The position numbers and the translations under genes are program-made. A stretch of 64,000 nucleotides of DNA from Trypanosoma brucei gambiense DAL972 (taxonomy: Eukaryota; Euglenozoa; Kinetoplastea; Trypanosomatida; Trypanosomatidae), in NCBI RefSeq assembly GCF_000210295.1, contig NC_026742.1, forward strand, positions 1,835,391-1,899,390, in the 5' to 3' direction. Below, one piece after another: positions 39,922 to 50,443 of the stretch (position 1 is the first letter of the stretch; the number at the start of each line of letters is the position of its first letter). The notes beneath the pieces are model-generated. The model had not been told where the DNA came from. It was given only the letters and a program-made list of their open reading frames with translations, and ran no database searches.

Positions 39922-41889
39922 TTACACAACACTCACTGAGGGATACATCGGCAACCCAACCATGAAAGCAGCACGACGTGTGCTCCCATTTGTTGTTGCC
40001 ACAATAACAGGTGTGCGTGCCCGGGAGGAGCGCAAGCGGGATGACTTAAAAAGCACTGGGGGACCAGTGCCGTCACCATCGCATATGTTTCTTTCGTTAT
40101 GGTCACTATGATGTTTGAGAAAACTCGAGCTTTGACTGTTGTTGCTTCCCCACTTTTCCTCCGTCATGGCTTCAACGACACCTGAAACTAAAAGGTCCAA
40201 TTCGCCCTGTCCCTTGACGGATGCCGATTCGCCTGTTAGTCGCCCATTTGTTACAGAGACAATCTTTTCCAATTGCTTTGCAACGAGCACACTCGCATAA
40301 TGGGCATCACTCAACAATGGGGGGTTGGAGCAACTTGGCTCAACCCGCGCAGAATCAGGAGCCAAGAAGAATCTTTCTTGACTTTCCTCCAATAGAGCCA
40401 CTTCATCCTGGAGGCCAAGCAGAGTAACACCACCACAGTGCTCCTTCATGGATATTGAATAGGGGCTCAGCGGACGGTTACTCTCCAGTGCCGTTTGTTT
40501 AGTGGTGGTGTTATGCATCAATGCCAGAAGCACACGACGTGAGTGGAAACGCCGAGAGCCCTGATCCTCCAGCGCAGAATGGGCGATGTCGAGGAGGACA
40601 GAGTACGGTACAACAACCTCGCGATGTTTTGCAAGCTGTAGCAGGCGGTTAAAGTGTTGAAGAACGAAACAAGAGTCGGGTACCACAATGTCGTGATGAA
40701 GTCGGCGGCGAATAATAAATTCAACGCGCTCTGCTGCACCTTCAATATCTGTACCACCAAACACTTCATCGTTTGGGTCCGTCCATCGAGACGCACCTAG
40801 CCTATTCTCCTCGGGTTCCTTGCTTCTTCGTTGGCCAACTCGGGAATCGGTCCTCGCCCTCATGCTGTAACGCCGCGGTAGAACGTCGTGAGCCTCGCCA
40901 GGGAGAACCAACGTGGCCGCAGCCCGACGTATAAAAAGTGCATCCCACGATGCTGTGACGCAATGCATAAACTTCAATGGTTGTTTACATAGCGGCCGCA
41001 TGGACTCGGTGAGGGCCTCAAGAGAGGCAAGCTTCTTCTCTTGTATGCTACTCAAACCCTCACTACCAGCAAAACGACCAAAGTCTTCAAACAACAGTCG
41101 TTCTCGAGCCAACTCGCTTGTGGGTGTCGTGAAGACCAGCGGGTGGTTCAGCACCGCACGACCAAGGTCTATAAGAGGCTCAATTTCAACCTCTGATGCG
41201 AGACGGACGTCTTCCACCACGCGACGCATCTGCGAAAGAAGATAATAAAGACCCAGCTGACCACCTAATCGCTGCGTGGTGCGTAGTAGCTGTATATTTT
41301 GTTGAAACTGAATGCGGAACTGCTCTGCTTCCGATAGCTGTGTCAGTTCCAAGCCTGCTATTGAATAAATCCCTGCAGCACCACCTTTAGTGGGAAACCA
41401 TGTCCTGACAACACTGTCACCGCCGCACGAAGTGTCCAAACTACACTGTGCCACGGCAGCCTCAATACCAACATCACCAACACAGTCCCCACGCTCAGCT
41501 GCTATAATTTCAGCCACAATCATACTTTGATGTACGCGGTGGGGTTGCTGACGCAGTGCCAATAAAGCAAGTTCATCACTAGAAAGCCCCTGCAGCGACT
41601 TGGGGCTTAAACCCGCCGATGCCGAAGGGGGGCGTCGCAACTTTCGGGGATGCCACTCCATCGCGTGTCCACAACGGTTCAACAGCCCGTGGACGCGAAG
41701 GGCCTCAGACGCTTTGCGATGCAGTAAACAAACCCGCATGCATTCGCTTACCGCCTCGTGAAAAAGCCCAACATCGCACGTGCTACGACTGGGCCCAAGG
41801 AGGGTGTAAACAACTTGAAGGGCAGCCTCCCACGGCGTCATCGTATCGCTGCACGCGGCTCTGAAGAGGCCTTTAATCCGCCCATCCAT
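39922..41889 (-). CDS. Unrecognised 655-residue protein, possible PIN-like domain
   Basis: A soluble protein I do not recognise. The N-terminal 80 residues are helical (EALRVHGLLNRCGH) and could be helix-turn-helix repeats. A pattern like the start of a PIN nuclease domain lies at about 401-437: IVVPDSCFVLQHF with a candidate acidic residue Asp405, then VVVPYSVLLDIAH, the usual strand plus conserved acidic helix. A later LLSDAHYASVLVAKQL could be the third acidic position. The C-terminal tail is basic and Ser/Arg-rich (SSRLRSSRARTP). If real, the PIN domain would suggest RNA cleavage, but the acidic residues must be checked. A strong splice acceptor at 41925-41926 gives a 5' UTR of about 35 nt. 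Confidence 0.75.
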   Translation of the reverse strand: MDGRIKGLFRAACSDTMTPWEAALQVVYTLLGPSRSTCDVGLFHEAVSECMRVCLLHRKASEALRVHGLLNRCGHAMEWHPRKLRRPPSASAGLSPKSLQGLSSDELALLALRQQPHRVHQSMIVAEIIAAERGDCVGDVGIEAAVAQCSLDTSCGGDSVVRTWFPTKGGAAGIYSIAGLELTQLSEAEQFRIQFQQNIQLLRTTQRLGGQLGLYYLLSQMRRVVEDVRLASEVEIEPLIDLGRAVLNHPLVFTTPTSELARERLLFEDFGRFAGSEGLSSIQEKKLASLEALTESMRPLCKQPLKFMHCVTASWDALFIRRAAATLVLPGEAHDVLPRRYSMRARTDSRVGQRRSKEPEENRLGASRWTDPNDEVFGGTDIEGAAERVEFIIRRRLHHDIVVPDSCFVLQHFNRLLQLAKHREVVVPYSVLLDIAHSALEDQGSRRFHSRRVLLALMHNTTTKQTALESNRPLSPYSISMKEHCGGVTLLGLQDEVALLEESQERFFLAPDSARVEPSCSNPPLLSDAHYASVLVAKQLEKIVSVTNGRLTGESASVKGQGELDLLVSGVVEAMTEEKWGSNNSQSSSFLKHHSDHNERNICDGDGTGPPVLFKSSRLRSSRARTPVIVATTNGSTRRAAFMVGLPMYPSVSVV

Positions 41890-42262
41890 TCCGTAGGAGT
41901 GATATGTATTCCACCCTCACCTCGCTGCAAGAACCGGTGGACAGGATTGAAAAATAAAAAAAAAACAAAGGAACAAAAAGATGAAACTTGCCGCACTCAT
42001 GTCGATACCACACACATAAAATAGCAAAACAAATACAACAACAAAACACACACTCGAAATGCAAATTAAAAAGAAGAGGGTTGGGAGACGTCCAGAAACC
42101 GGAAGGGAGAACAAAGAAACCTCCCTCCAATAACGGAACGCACACTCCCCATTACGAGTGAGCAAAAACTCACAAACGAACGGAGTGCGAGTTGAAAGGG
42201 GGGTATTGTTCGCGACAACTTCGGCTTGTACGGGAGCCTTGACGCGAATACCGGGCGCTCCT
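41890..42262 (-). other. Intergenic region between PIN-like and J-protein genes
   Basis: Contains the splice acceptor at 41925 and the J-protein 3' UTR. Nothing else seen. Confidence 0.6.
41925..41926 (-). promoter_or_regulatory. Trans-splice acceptor for the PIN-like gene
   Basis: Sense strand TTTGTTTTTTTTTTATTTTT, then CAATCC...GGTTCTTGCAG, a textbook acceptor about 35 nt before the ATG. Confidence 0.8.
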
Positions 42263-43231
42263 TCAATCAGTTAAAACACAAAGTGAAGAGGAAACGAACA
42301 GCTGATCCGCCGATGTCACGGAAAACGTGTCATTGAACTTCGGACTCCACAACTTGCGTGGCCACTTCCTCTTCGCGGGGCGATCAGGGGCCTTCACAGC
42401 TTTTAGCCCCCTCCGCACACGAATCGTAGCGGTCACCTCGTAGCGCTCTCGCGACGCCCAAGCTAAGAGTAACTCCACAGGACACACCTCCTCAATCCAC
42501 TGCTGCACAAGCTTCCGGGCTATCGCCTCACTCACTGTTGAGGGCCGCCAGACGGTAACGCCCTTCACTCCACCTTCTGTTGCCGCACTGTAAACAAATG
42601 TAGCGCCGACGTCTCCATCACGACCGCTACCAGCCAAACTACTGTAAGTATTCCCACCGGTCCCTTCTATTCTTCCATACCTTTCCCACGCGTCCAATAC
42701 AGGGGTCTTTAGTGTGGCAAGTATAAACATGAGCAGAACCACTAGAAAATTTCTTTCGCCAAGCCGCCTAGACGCCCTGCGCTTCACCTTAAATCTTATC
42801 TCAAACATGTCGTTATGCCCCTGCGGCAAAAATGGCTCCGTCCATGAAAATTTTTCACAGAGAGTTTCGGTGGCATGAATGCGGCACGCTGCGTGGTAAA
42901 GCACCTTAGCTGACGCGCAGTGCACGAGACGGAGTGCGACTTCTGACAATGAGAACAGCTCCGATGATTCCCACCTATTTAAAACCTCTTCACCATGGGT
43001 ATCGTAAACATATCTCAATTTCCCATCCATTAACACTTCGTAAGAGCGGGCGACGGCGCAGAATGCCTCTCTTGCCCTCGGGTTATTTGGGTTCTTATCG
43101 GGATGAAGCTGAAGAACTAAACTATGGTAGCTGCGTCGAATGGTTCTCTCATCCGCATCTTTGGGAACTTGCAACACCTCGTAGTACTTGCTGCGGTTCT
43201 CGAGAATCCAATTGATGCGAGTGTCATCCAT
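42263..43231 (-). CDS. Membrane-associated DnaJ (Hsp40) protein
   Basis: A 322-residue type III J-protein. The J domain occupies about 15-80 (YYEVLQVPKDADERTIRRSY, then HPDKNP with the HPD at 43-45), which stimulates Hsp70 ATPase. There is no Gly/Phe or Cys-rich region. A hydrophobic segment (about 161-177, FLVVLLMFILATLKTPVL) is a probable membrane span, preceded by a basic stretch KVKRRASRRLGERN, so the J domain and tail lie on opposite faces of a membrane or the segment is an anchor; mitochondrial or ER membrane are both possible. The C-terminal 70 residues are basic (RPAKRKWPRKLW). The frame runs to 43264, but that codon is GTG; the first ATG is at 43231. Confidence 0.92.
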   Translation of the reverse strand: MDDTRINWILENRSKYYEVLQVPKDADERTIRRSYHSLVLQLHPDKNPNNPRAREAFCAVARSYEVLMDGKLRYVYDTHGEEVLNRWESSELFSLSEVALRLVHCASAKVLYHAACRIHATETLCEKFSWTEPFLPQGHNDMFEIRFKVKRRASRRLGERNFLVVLLMFILATLKTPVLDAWERYGRIEGTGGNTYSSLAGSGRDGDVGATFVYSAATEGGVKGVTVWRPSTVSEAIARKLVQQWIEEVCPVELLLAWASRERYEVTATIRVRRGLKAVKAPDRPAKRKWPRKLWSPKFNDTFSVTSADQLFVSSSLCVLTD

Positions 43232-44061
43232 CACTAGAAAACGATGAGTTTGTGTACAAGTCACCTACTCTCTTCTCCCAGTAGATACGCAATGTGATAT
43301 GTCTCTTTCCCTACCACTCCCTGCACACAAGCGCAATGATAATACGTATTCGCTGCTTCGTGGTGTAGTGCGAGTATTACTTGACACAGAAACCACCGCC
43401 CGATGTCTGACACGGGCAAATGGCCTTTAAAAAAAAAGAATGCACTTTACCTTATCACCATCACGCCGCGGGTATGTGGGTGACGTTAGTGGAGAAAAAT
43501 AAAATGAAAATAAAAAAACAATGGGACAAAAAACAAAAACGAAAGAGTAAAATGCTAGCAAGGTCACATATATGTATGCATTTGCATTAGAAGATGTGGC
43601 ATCCACAAAACTGAGCACGCAAAACAAAAAAAATCGAGTGAAATCACAAAAAGGGCACAGAAATCTCGAGAATTGAACATCTCATATCACGCAGGAAGAA
43701 AACGGGAGAACACAGTAAGTGCTTCCAAAACCTTTCCACACCCCGAAAACTAAACTCACTCTGTATGTCTGTGTTGAAGTAAGATAGATTGTGAAAAAAG
43801 ATGGGACGCTAGAGAACAGTAATAAGTTTTAAACTAAACAATGAATAAATCGAAAACATTCGGCTACGAATGTGAAAATTTAAAAAAATGGATGTTTGCC
43901 GAGGCCTAACGGCAGCAACCTGCTTCACGTTGGTATCCTTGCAAGTGACACGAAAAAAAAAATGAACACGCTTAAACAAACACAAAAAATAAAAGAGAGA
44001 AACCAGTGGCACAGTCACAGGGGGGGCTCAGTGGCTGGTTGGAGCGCACCACACAAATCTT
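43232..44061 (-). other. Intergenic region upstream of the J-protein gene
   Basis: AT-rich; the best sense pyrimidine tract is near 43426-43437. It includes the 3' UTR of the 1343-residue gene. No gene supported. Confidence 0.55.
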
Positions 44062-47000
44062 TCAGGAAGCAACCATGAGCTCACCACCACCTTCTGCAGC
44101 TCTGAACACGATATCGCGCTCCATATCGATACTTATTGCCTCTACCGGCCAACGCAAGTAGAAATCTTTTGCGCGGTTGACGGGAAACGGTCCACAACGC
44201 TCCGCTTGCAACTCACACGCCTCAAGGACTGCCCGCACCGCTTCATAAACATTTAGAGACGGGCGATTGAACTGAGCAACAGTTGCAGCACTACCCGAAA
44301 CCAGTAACTCACGCGGTCGCTTGGCACCGTTACACAGTTTGGATTCCTCCCCCAGTCCTGAGAGAAACACGGCAACCGCCTCCCGAAGCCCACCCGCTTC
44401 TGCCCATGAGGGCCAAGCGTTTAGAAGGGCCGCAAACACCCAGCCACCCTCAGCTACACCCACGGAATGTACCGGATCATTTCCCTGCTTCTCAGACCTG
44501 GTACCAGCAACCACTACTCCGGTAAGCAGAAAAAAAAGGCCCAAAGCCTCTAGAGAGCATGATAAGTGCGGGAATTTCCCCAACAGCTCGTGGCACACAC
44601 GAGATGCAGCAACGGTCTCGCAGTGGTAAAACATCAATTCGCTTACCCACGTGAGAAGCAGTGGCGCCGCCACTTCCAAAAATTGGTTCATCGCGGAAGA
44701 CCAACAACACTTCATGCGATGTTCAACGCTGCAGATTACAAACGCACGCAACGTTAAATTTCCCGGCGCAACTTTGGACCACTCGTTTAATGGGATTTGA
44801 ACAGCAGAGTGGTGCCGGCCAACCCCACAGCGCATCATTTCACCCTCCACCATCCAACAGACCGTTGCCCTCGCTGCTTCAATACAGGGAGACACATCCC
44901 CGCCCTTCACCATGTGGTTTAACTCCGCCCCCAGCTCCACCTCATGACGTAGAGCAAACTCGCTACGATGCGCACGTCTCAGCAAGAGAAATATCGTCAT
45001 CCACATGTACACTTGTCCACTCGGTTGCCTCACGTTCTGAAGTGCCCATTTGAAAAGTGTGTGGTCGCAGCAGCTCGCCACACTCACGGGAAGCCGAGAA
45101 AGCGACAAAGCAACAAGCCGTGCAGCATGCCCTACCAAAAACGGCGCGGCTTCCCTGTAGAGTAGCAGTGGTGTCAGGTGCTGCTCGAGAAGTAAGCGAA
45201 CGAACTCAATAATCACCGTGGTATCAGTACTTTCCTCTGCATGTAAACATCGACACAAGAAAGAAATGATGCGGCAACTGAGCGGGTGGTCATTTGAGGC
45301 AGTACGCCGCCGCAGCGTGTTAAACAGCAATGACAAAAACAACCCGCAGCCAGCAGCATGATTCACAACAAGGGAACAAAGAGTAACCTGATCCTTGTCT
45401 CGATGTTGGGAACCGGTGAAGAGATAATCATGTGCTTCTTCTATGCGTCCCTGTTCCCTATCACTCTCAATTTGAATGATGGCACTTGAAACAAGGGCAG
45501 CCAGCAGTGCCTTGCCCCACGTTCGAGCCCCTAGCGCTTCTAACCATTGGGGTTCTGCGGAACGGAACATCTGCAGGTGCGATAGACGTAGCTCCTCTGA
45601 TACGACAGAAGCACCACTGACAGAAACGCAGGCGTTTAAATGAGAAATATCACGTTGTGGTTGCTCTCCCCCCCACTTATGGATTGCCAAAGATACCTTC
45701 AAAGCGGAAAACTCGGCCACGGAACAGCGGTCCTTGCTTGGAATTACATCATCACCCGTCCTGTACGCACCACTATAACCACCCGACGCAAACACCTGCC
45801 TCGCACCTTCAGTGAAGAGCGGAACAAGCGAGAGCTGTTCAAATAAAAAGGAATCGAGCTGCCCACTCCCCAGTGGCTGCTCACATCCCGCGGTGGCTAG
45901 GGCTAACAGAAACGAAGCCGCCCAGTGTGGGTGCCGGCGCAAGGAGTTATTGACAAGCAGTTGCGGAGACATTAAGCCATCAGCCCCTTTCACGAAGGTA
46001 AAGTAAATCTGTCCATCTTCCCCCGTCAAGTCACGATTTGCAGGAGCTAAAAGCAGGAAATCATTCATGACACTAACGCGGAGATCTGAGAACGAAGACG
46101 GTACGCTGAGCAGCAACGTCAGGAGGTTGCCCCGGAGAAGGTGGCACACCTTTTGTTCGAGCTGACTGTCACCTATGCCGAAGTCGTCTCCCTTACCAAC
46201 GAGACGTCTAATCACGGTGGACCCCATCTTCAAGATGGCATCACCCAAACTACTGTCAAACACGAGTCTGGTATCCGGTATACCTCCGTCATTCCGTATC
46301 TGAAACTGACGTAGTGCCTCCCCCAGAAGGCCTACAACCAACTGCATGAGCAGCACTTCACACCCAGGAAGCAAAAAGGCCGCCACACAAATAAGACTGT
46401 GGAGCGCCCCGCACGGGATTGTACGGAATTCGCTGGGGAACAACTGCTGGTCAGCGTGGTAGTTACCACCCGCTTCAGTACCCGCCGTAGCCTCCCCGCA
46501 GAGCTCCCACACGACGTGCAACAAAGTGTTTGTCAACATAGAAATAGTTTCAGGAAGAAGAGAGGCGCCTCCACAATTCTCATGTTTGCATGCTCGCTCA
46601 AGACAGAGACATTCCAACAGAAAGCAGTGGAAGGATACGGAACTTCCATCGCGCACGCTGCGCACTATTTTTTCGGCGACATCGTTAAGGTTGGTATGGC
46701 GGTCAATAACGGCGTCCACGAAGTGCGGGCCTCTCACCGCGTCCTCAAATGCCTTCCCACTGATAGATGAAACCTCAAACAATACGCACAACAACGGTCC
46801 GTAGGGCACACTACCACTTGGTAGGTTGTTTAGCAGTCCCACCAAAGCAGGCGCTGTATCAGCTGAGGCGGTTCTCAGTGCTTCAATAATGTAATCAGAC
46901 AGATCAGGGCATTCACCCAAGAGAGGCTTCTCCACAAATAGCTCTCTTAGCGCCTCAGCCGCTGCCACCACAACATCTCCATTAAGATGCAGCAGCAAAA

Positions 47001-48093
47001 TAATTAAGTTACGCGCAAGCCCCAGCGCGTCGCTCAAAGGCAATCCGTAGCTATCACTCTTGCCGCCCGCAGTGCCAGCAGCAGCATCATGGTGCGGCAG
47101 AGGGGTGGTAGTAAACAGCGCCGTACGCGTTGTCCCGTACTGCAAAACGAAACGCGTGAGGTAAAGAGCATTCGCAACTACCGGCTCCTCCCCACGAAAC
47201 GTTTCCAACGCCCACGTAAGATAGGTCAAGAAAGGTGACCTCCGAACACCCCACGAAGAAGCAGGGAGTGCATTTGCTAGACTCTCGAGCCATACAGGGT
47301 GTTTGGCGCACGCCTCGAAGGCCAGGTGGAGCAGATAAAGCAAGATCTCCACTCGGAACGCATCTGTCAGTGCTGTAGTGAGAGAACACATGTGTGGCAC
47401 GCAGTGCTCCGCAACACACCACAGAAAAGGGGGACTCGCCTCCGCCAGGTCCGTTAGCAAAAGAAGCGGCAGAGGAACGGAGAAATCATCCGCTGTGACT
47501 TTTACCTCCTCTGATAACCCAGCAAGGACTGTTTCGCATAGGCATATCGAGAGACCCACTGGCGGCTGCGACAACAGCGTTGTATGTCCCTGGACAGTAA
47601 AGTCGTAACTGCGCCCATCCATACCAAGACACTCCGTGTGACAAAAAAGGCCACTCTCTGTTGCTTCCTCAAGCAGAGTAAAAACAAGAGCAAGCACCGA
47701 CAGACCGGCTTTGTACAGCGGCATGTGGTGGTGAAGCGAGATGCAACGGCAAATCTTCGCCCCGAGATCCTGCAACAAACCCGCGAATCGCAAGAGTAAA
47801 TCCCACGGTGGCGACGACAAGCAACCCTGTGCAGGGACGTCGACAAAGGAGCTTTCGTGCAGGGAGTTCGTGCGGTGTTTGACAAGCACTGGGGAAAAGG
47901 TGTATTGTAACGATAGCATGATATCCTGTAAAGTCTGCACGACGTGCAACGCGGGAAGTTTGTCGAATCGATCAACCAAACAGGATGCACAAAGCGTGTG
48001 GTGAGGGGGAAACTCCCGCTGCGCATTCTTTGGCTCCAACAGGAGAATCATATGCTGTGGATCACAACACTCATCTACTTCCCACTCGCTCAT
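44062..48093 (-). CDS. Unrecognised 1343-residue helical-repeat protein
   Basis: The largest gene in the window. The protein is made of Leu/Ala-rich helices over almost its whole length (for example ALGLARNLIILLLHLNGDVV and VVAAAEALRELF), which looks like an ARM/HEAT-type solenoid scaffold, with no signal peptide, membrane span or catalytic motif. Cys-containing stretches (CASCLVDRF near 35) do not form a complete zinc motif. I cannot assign a family; large scaffold roles in transport, chromatin or cilia are all possible. The open frame extends 58 codons further, but the splice AG at 48143-48144 lies downstream of that ATG and leaves the ATG at 48093 as the first, with a 5' UTR of about 49 nt. 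Confidence 0.85.
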   Translation of the reverse strand: MSEWEVDECCDPQHMILLLEPKNAQREFPPHHTLCASCLVDRFDKLPALHVVQTLQDIMLSLQYTFSPVLVKHRTNSLHESSFVDVPAQGCLSSPPWDLLLRFAGLLQDLGAKICRCISLHHHMPLYKAGLSVLALVFTLLEEATESGLFCHTECLGMDGRSYDFTVQGHTTLLSQPPVGLSICLCETVLAGLSEEVKVTADDFSVPLPLLLLTDLAEASPPFLWCVAEHCVPHMCSLTTALTDAFRVEILLYLLHLAFEACAKHPVWLESLANALPASSWGVRRSPFLTYLTWALETFRGEEPVVANALYLTRFVLQYGTTRTALFTTTPLPHHDAAAGTAGGKSDSYGLPLSDALGLARNLIILLLHLNGDVVVAAAEALRELFVEKPLLGECPDLSDYIIEALRTASADTAPALVGLLNNLPSGSVPYGPLLCVLFEVSSISGKAFEDAVRGPHFVDAVIDRHTNLNDVAEKIVRSVRDGSSVSFHCFLLECLCLERACKHENCGGASLLPETISMLTNTLLHVVWELCGEATAGTEAGGNYHADQQLFPSEFRTIPCGALHSLICVAAFLLPGCEVLLMQLVVGLLGEALRQFQIRNDGGIPDTRLVFDSSLGDAILKMGSTVIRRLVGKGDDFGIGDSQLEQKVCHLLRGNLLTLLLSVPSSFSDLRVSVMNDFLLLAPANRDLTGEDGQIYFTFVKGADGLMSPQLLVNNSLRRHPHWAASFLLALATAGCEQPLGSGQLDSFLFEQLSLVPLFTEGARQVFASGGYSGAYRTGDDVIPSKDRCSVAEFSALKVSLAIHKWGGEQPQRDISHLNACVSVSGASVVSEELRLSHLQMFRSAEPQWLEALGARTWGKALLAALVSSAIIQIESDREQGRIEEAHDYLFTGSQHRDKDQVTLCSLVVNHAAGCGLFLSLLFNTLRRRTASNDHPLSCRIISFLCRCLHAEESTDTTVIIEFVRLLLEQHLTPLLLYREAAPFLVGHAARLVALSLSRLPVSVASCCDHTLFKWALQNVRQPSGQVYMWMTIFLLLRRAHRSEFALRHEVELGAELNHMVKGGDVSPCIEAARATVCWMVEGEMMRCGVGRHHSAVQIPLNEWSKVAPGNLTLRAFVICSVEHRMKCCWSSAMNQFLEVAAPLLLTWVSELMFYHCETVAASRVCHELLGKFPHLSCSLEALGLFFLLTGVVVAGTRSEKQGNDPVHSVGVAEGGWVFAALLNAWPSWAEAGGLREAVAVFLSGLGEESKLCNGAKRPRELLVSGSAATVAQFNRPSLNVYEAVRAVLEACELQAERCGPFPVNRAKDFYLRWPVEAISIDMERDIVFRAAEGGGELMVAS

Positions 48094-48822
48094 ATAAATA
48101 TATAATGAATTATTGATATACGTATGTGTACGTTGACCAGGCCTGGGGGAGTGGTGAAAGCGGAGCGAAAGAGAGAAAGGAACAGAAAGAAAAAATATAA
48201 AATAAACGAAACGCAGATATGGCTCGTCACTAAGAAAACGCGAGAAATTAGCAGTGGAAAGCAACACCTTGAACTCTTGTCCGTTATAACAAAACTTACC
48301 GAACGTATCCCCGACGCAGTGCGATACACAAACACCCCCTCAGTGGGATAAAAGAGGTTATAACGTCGGGAAGGGACATATGAATAAACAAATAAATGAA
48401 GGAGTAAACAAATGATAAGACGAAGATAGACTAATGAGAAAACCATCGGTGTGCAGCTGAATGACACATATTTTTTTTTCTCAGACGAAGCGATAGTGCC
48501 CGCTCAGGGACTTCGAGGGTTACTGTAACACCACCTACGCGTGCCCATTCCCACGCATACACAATCTTTTTACGACACTGCGGTTACGCAATAATAATCA
48601 CGCAGCGAAGCATATAGAAATACAGGAAAAAATAAAACAGTATTATATGTAAGTGTAAATGACTGACGATAAAGTTGAAAATATTCTTCCCTTCACCAAC
48701 CAACCAACCAACCAACACCTCCATCGCAACAACAACAACGACAACGACAACGACAAAGCCTCGGCAGCACATCGACCAAAACCCCTGCGATTGTCTCCCC
48801 TGCGCTCCCATCGCAACGTAAC
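48094..48822 (-). other. Intergenic region upstream of the 1343-residue gene
   Basis: Contains the strong acceptor at 48143 and the 3' UTR of the methyltransferase gene, with an ACCA repeat near 48697-48715 and CAA/CGA triplets near 48727-48755. No gene seen. Confidence 0.6.
48143..48144 (-). promoter_or_regulatory. Trans-splice acceptor for the 1343-residue gene
   Basis: Sense strand TTTTTTCTTTCTGTTCCTTT, CTCTCTTTCGCTCCGCTTTC, then ACCACTCCCCCAG. A very strong acceptor; it rules out the in-frame ATG at 48267. Confidence 0.82.
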
Positions 48823-49983
48823 CTATTCCCTGGGTTTTTGGACGTCTGGTGACCCACCACGAGCACTAAGCGCCTCAAGTACCTCCGGGTACGCTACGAC
48901 GTAATACGTCGTTCCATAGTGCATATTCCTAAGTTCCTTTATTTCCAGACGTGACTCCTTCAAGTACTCCCTAATAGGTGAATTCCACTTACAGCCGTGT
49001 GTGTTTACGCTGTGTCGCTCCTCAAAATAGTCGAGAAACCAGTTGATTGGTAAATACGGGCTTTTGCCGTGCTCAAGTAGAAGAATAAGACCACTTGATT
49101 TAACGACGCGCTGCATCTGCCGTAGAGCCTTGAGAGGATCATGAAGCGAACACAGTCCAAACATGTCAACTACGCAGTCAAACTCACCATCAGCAAACAT
49201 CTCAAGGTTCTCTGAGCGCACACGGCGCACGTCATACTTGGGATATGCCGTCTGTGGTATGCGATACCGAATGGCCTGAAGCTGCTGGGCGTTTGCATCA
49301 CACATAACAATCTCATGGACAGCGTATGGGTACGCCCCAATGTTCTGTCCGTGACCGGCAGCGAGTTCAAGCACCCTGCCGTACGTTTGCTGAAGGAGCT
49401 CCTCCCTGAGCTGTCGCACTTCCTTCGGTTGCTCCACCCATATTCGAAAGAAGGTCAGCACCCCACCCACTAGTGAGATGCAGAACACAACGGCGCTCCA
49501 AGTTTTCACACGTTCCTTCAGGGGAAGTTTCGCACGCTGCAGGCGGAAGTACTCGCGTTGCTGGTAGTACTCGTGATGCCAAAAGGGTTTCACATGGGTG
49601 GGAATATCATCTGTGTAGTCGTAGAAGTTTTGCTTCCCTCTCGAAAGAATGGGAGGGTACGTTGTATCCCACCGCCAAATAAGAGCCTCAGGCTCCTTGT
49701 CCCTTCCATCCCTTGCCAAGGCGTGCCGAGCATACTCCAGCACCACGTCATCCGATGGTTCGAGGAACCCCTCTCTCCTCTCCACACCCATATTTACGTT
49801 CGTAATTGACGAACTCTTATCAGAACTGGGGCTGACTTCAGGAGCAACGCCCTCCGTTGATGCCTCCTCCCGACCGCTGCCACCTCCAGATTTCGTGCCC
49901 TGAAACCTACGAGCAGTGGTCACCACGGCACGAAGCGGGCCCGCTGCACCGCTCCTCATACATGGAATAAACCGCCGGAACAT
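48823..49983 (-). CDS. Oms1-like mitochondrial membrane methyltransferase
   Basis: A 386-residue class I SAM-dependent methyltransferase. The N-terminus MFRRFIPCMRSGAAGPLRAV is a likely mitochondrial presequence. One membrane span (about 162-182, SAVVFCISLVGGVLTFF) precedes the catalytic domain. SAM motif I is VLELAAGHGQNIG (about 204-216), followed by MCDAN (acidic end of strand 2), FDCVVDMFGLCSLHDP (motif II) and SGLILLLEHGKS (motif III). The order membrane span then methyltransferase resembles yeast Oms1, an inner-membrane protein; substrate unknown. The frame runs to 50058, but that codon is GTG and the first ATG is at 49983. The splice AG is at 50098-50099. Confidence 0.88.
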   Translation of the reverse strand: MFRRFIPCMRSGAAGPLRAVVTTARRFQGTKSGGGSGREEASTEGVAPEVSPSSDKSSSITNVNMGVERREGFLEPSDDVVLEYARHALARDGRDKEPEALIWRWDTTYPPILSRGKQNFYDYTDDIPTHVKPFWHHEYYQQREYFRLQRAKLPLKERVKTWSAVVFCISLVGGVLTFFRIWVEQPKEVRQLREELLQQTYGRVLELAAGHGQNIGAYPYAVHEIVMCDANAQQLQAIRYRIPQTAYPKYDVRRVRSENLEMFADGEFDCVVDMFGLCSLHDPLKALRQMQRVVKSSGLILLLEHGKSPYLPINWFLDYFEERHSVNTHGCKWNSPIREYLKESRLEIKELRNMHYGTTYYVVAYPEVLEALSARGGSPDVQKPRE

Positions 49984-50097
49984 TTGCGAGTCTAATAATG
50001 ATAAAAGTACCCGCACTATTTTTCCCCCCTCCCTTTTCGTCTCCTTTCCGTTGACCACTTATTGATGAGTAAACCCCCTTCCTCCTCGCCCCTAACA

Positions 50098-50099
50098 CT
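50098..50099 (-). promoter_or_regulatory. Trans-splice acceptor for the methyltransferase gene
   Basis: Sense strand TTTTTTTTTTCCTTTTCACT, then TTGCTCGTTACCAATCCCTT and TGCTACTTAG. The 5' UTR is about 114 nt and purine-rich. Confidence 0.65.
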
Positions 50100-50443
50100 A
50101 AGTAGCAAAGGGATTGGTAACGAGCAAAGTGAAAAGGAAAAAAAAAAGTAGTACTGCACACGCTCGTGGTAAAAGCCCTGTACAACATGAGGGATCAAAG
50201 CAAGCGACGGAAATAAAGGAAGCAGAAAACAGTAGCTAATAGGGAAAAGTCGGAAGTGGTCACATGACCAAAACCCCTTCCGGGTGTATGCAATTGCACT
50301 TGGGAATAAGTAAAGAGTAAGAGGAAGGGAGAAACAGACGGGGAGGGAGTTCAATATCTTTACCCAACCATGCCACCCTTGTGCACGCACCATCATCTAG
50401 TGGATGATCGTGCAACAACAAAACAATGGGACGATGCACCACT

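Noticed and set aside
48094..48267. 58-codon N-terminal extension of the 1343-residue protein
   Set aside because: The strong acceptor at 48143-48144 lies between that ATG and 48093, so the ATG at 48267 is not on the mRNA.
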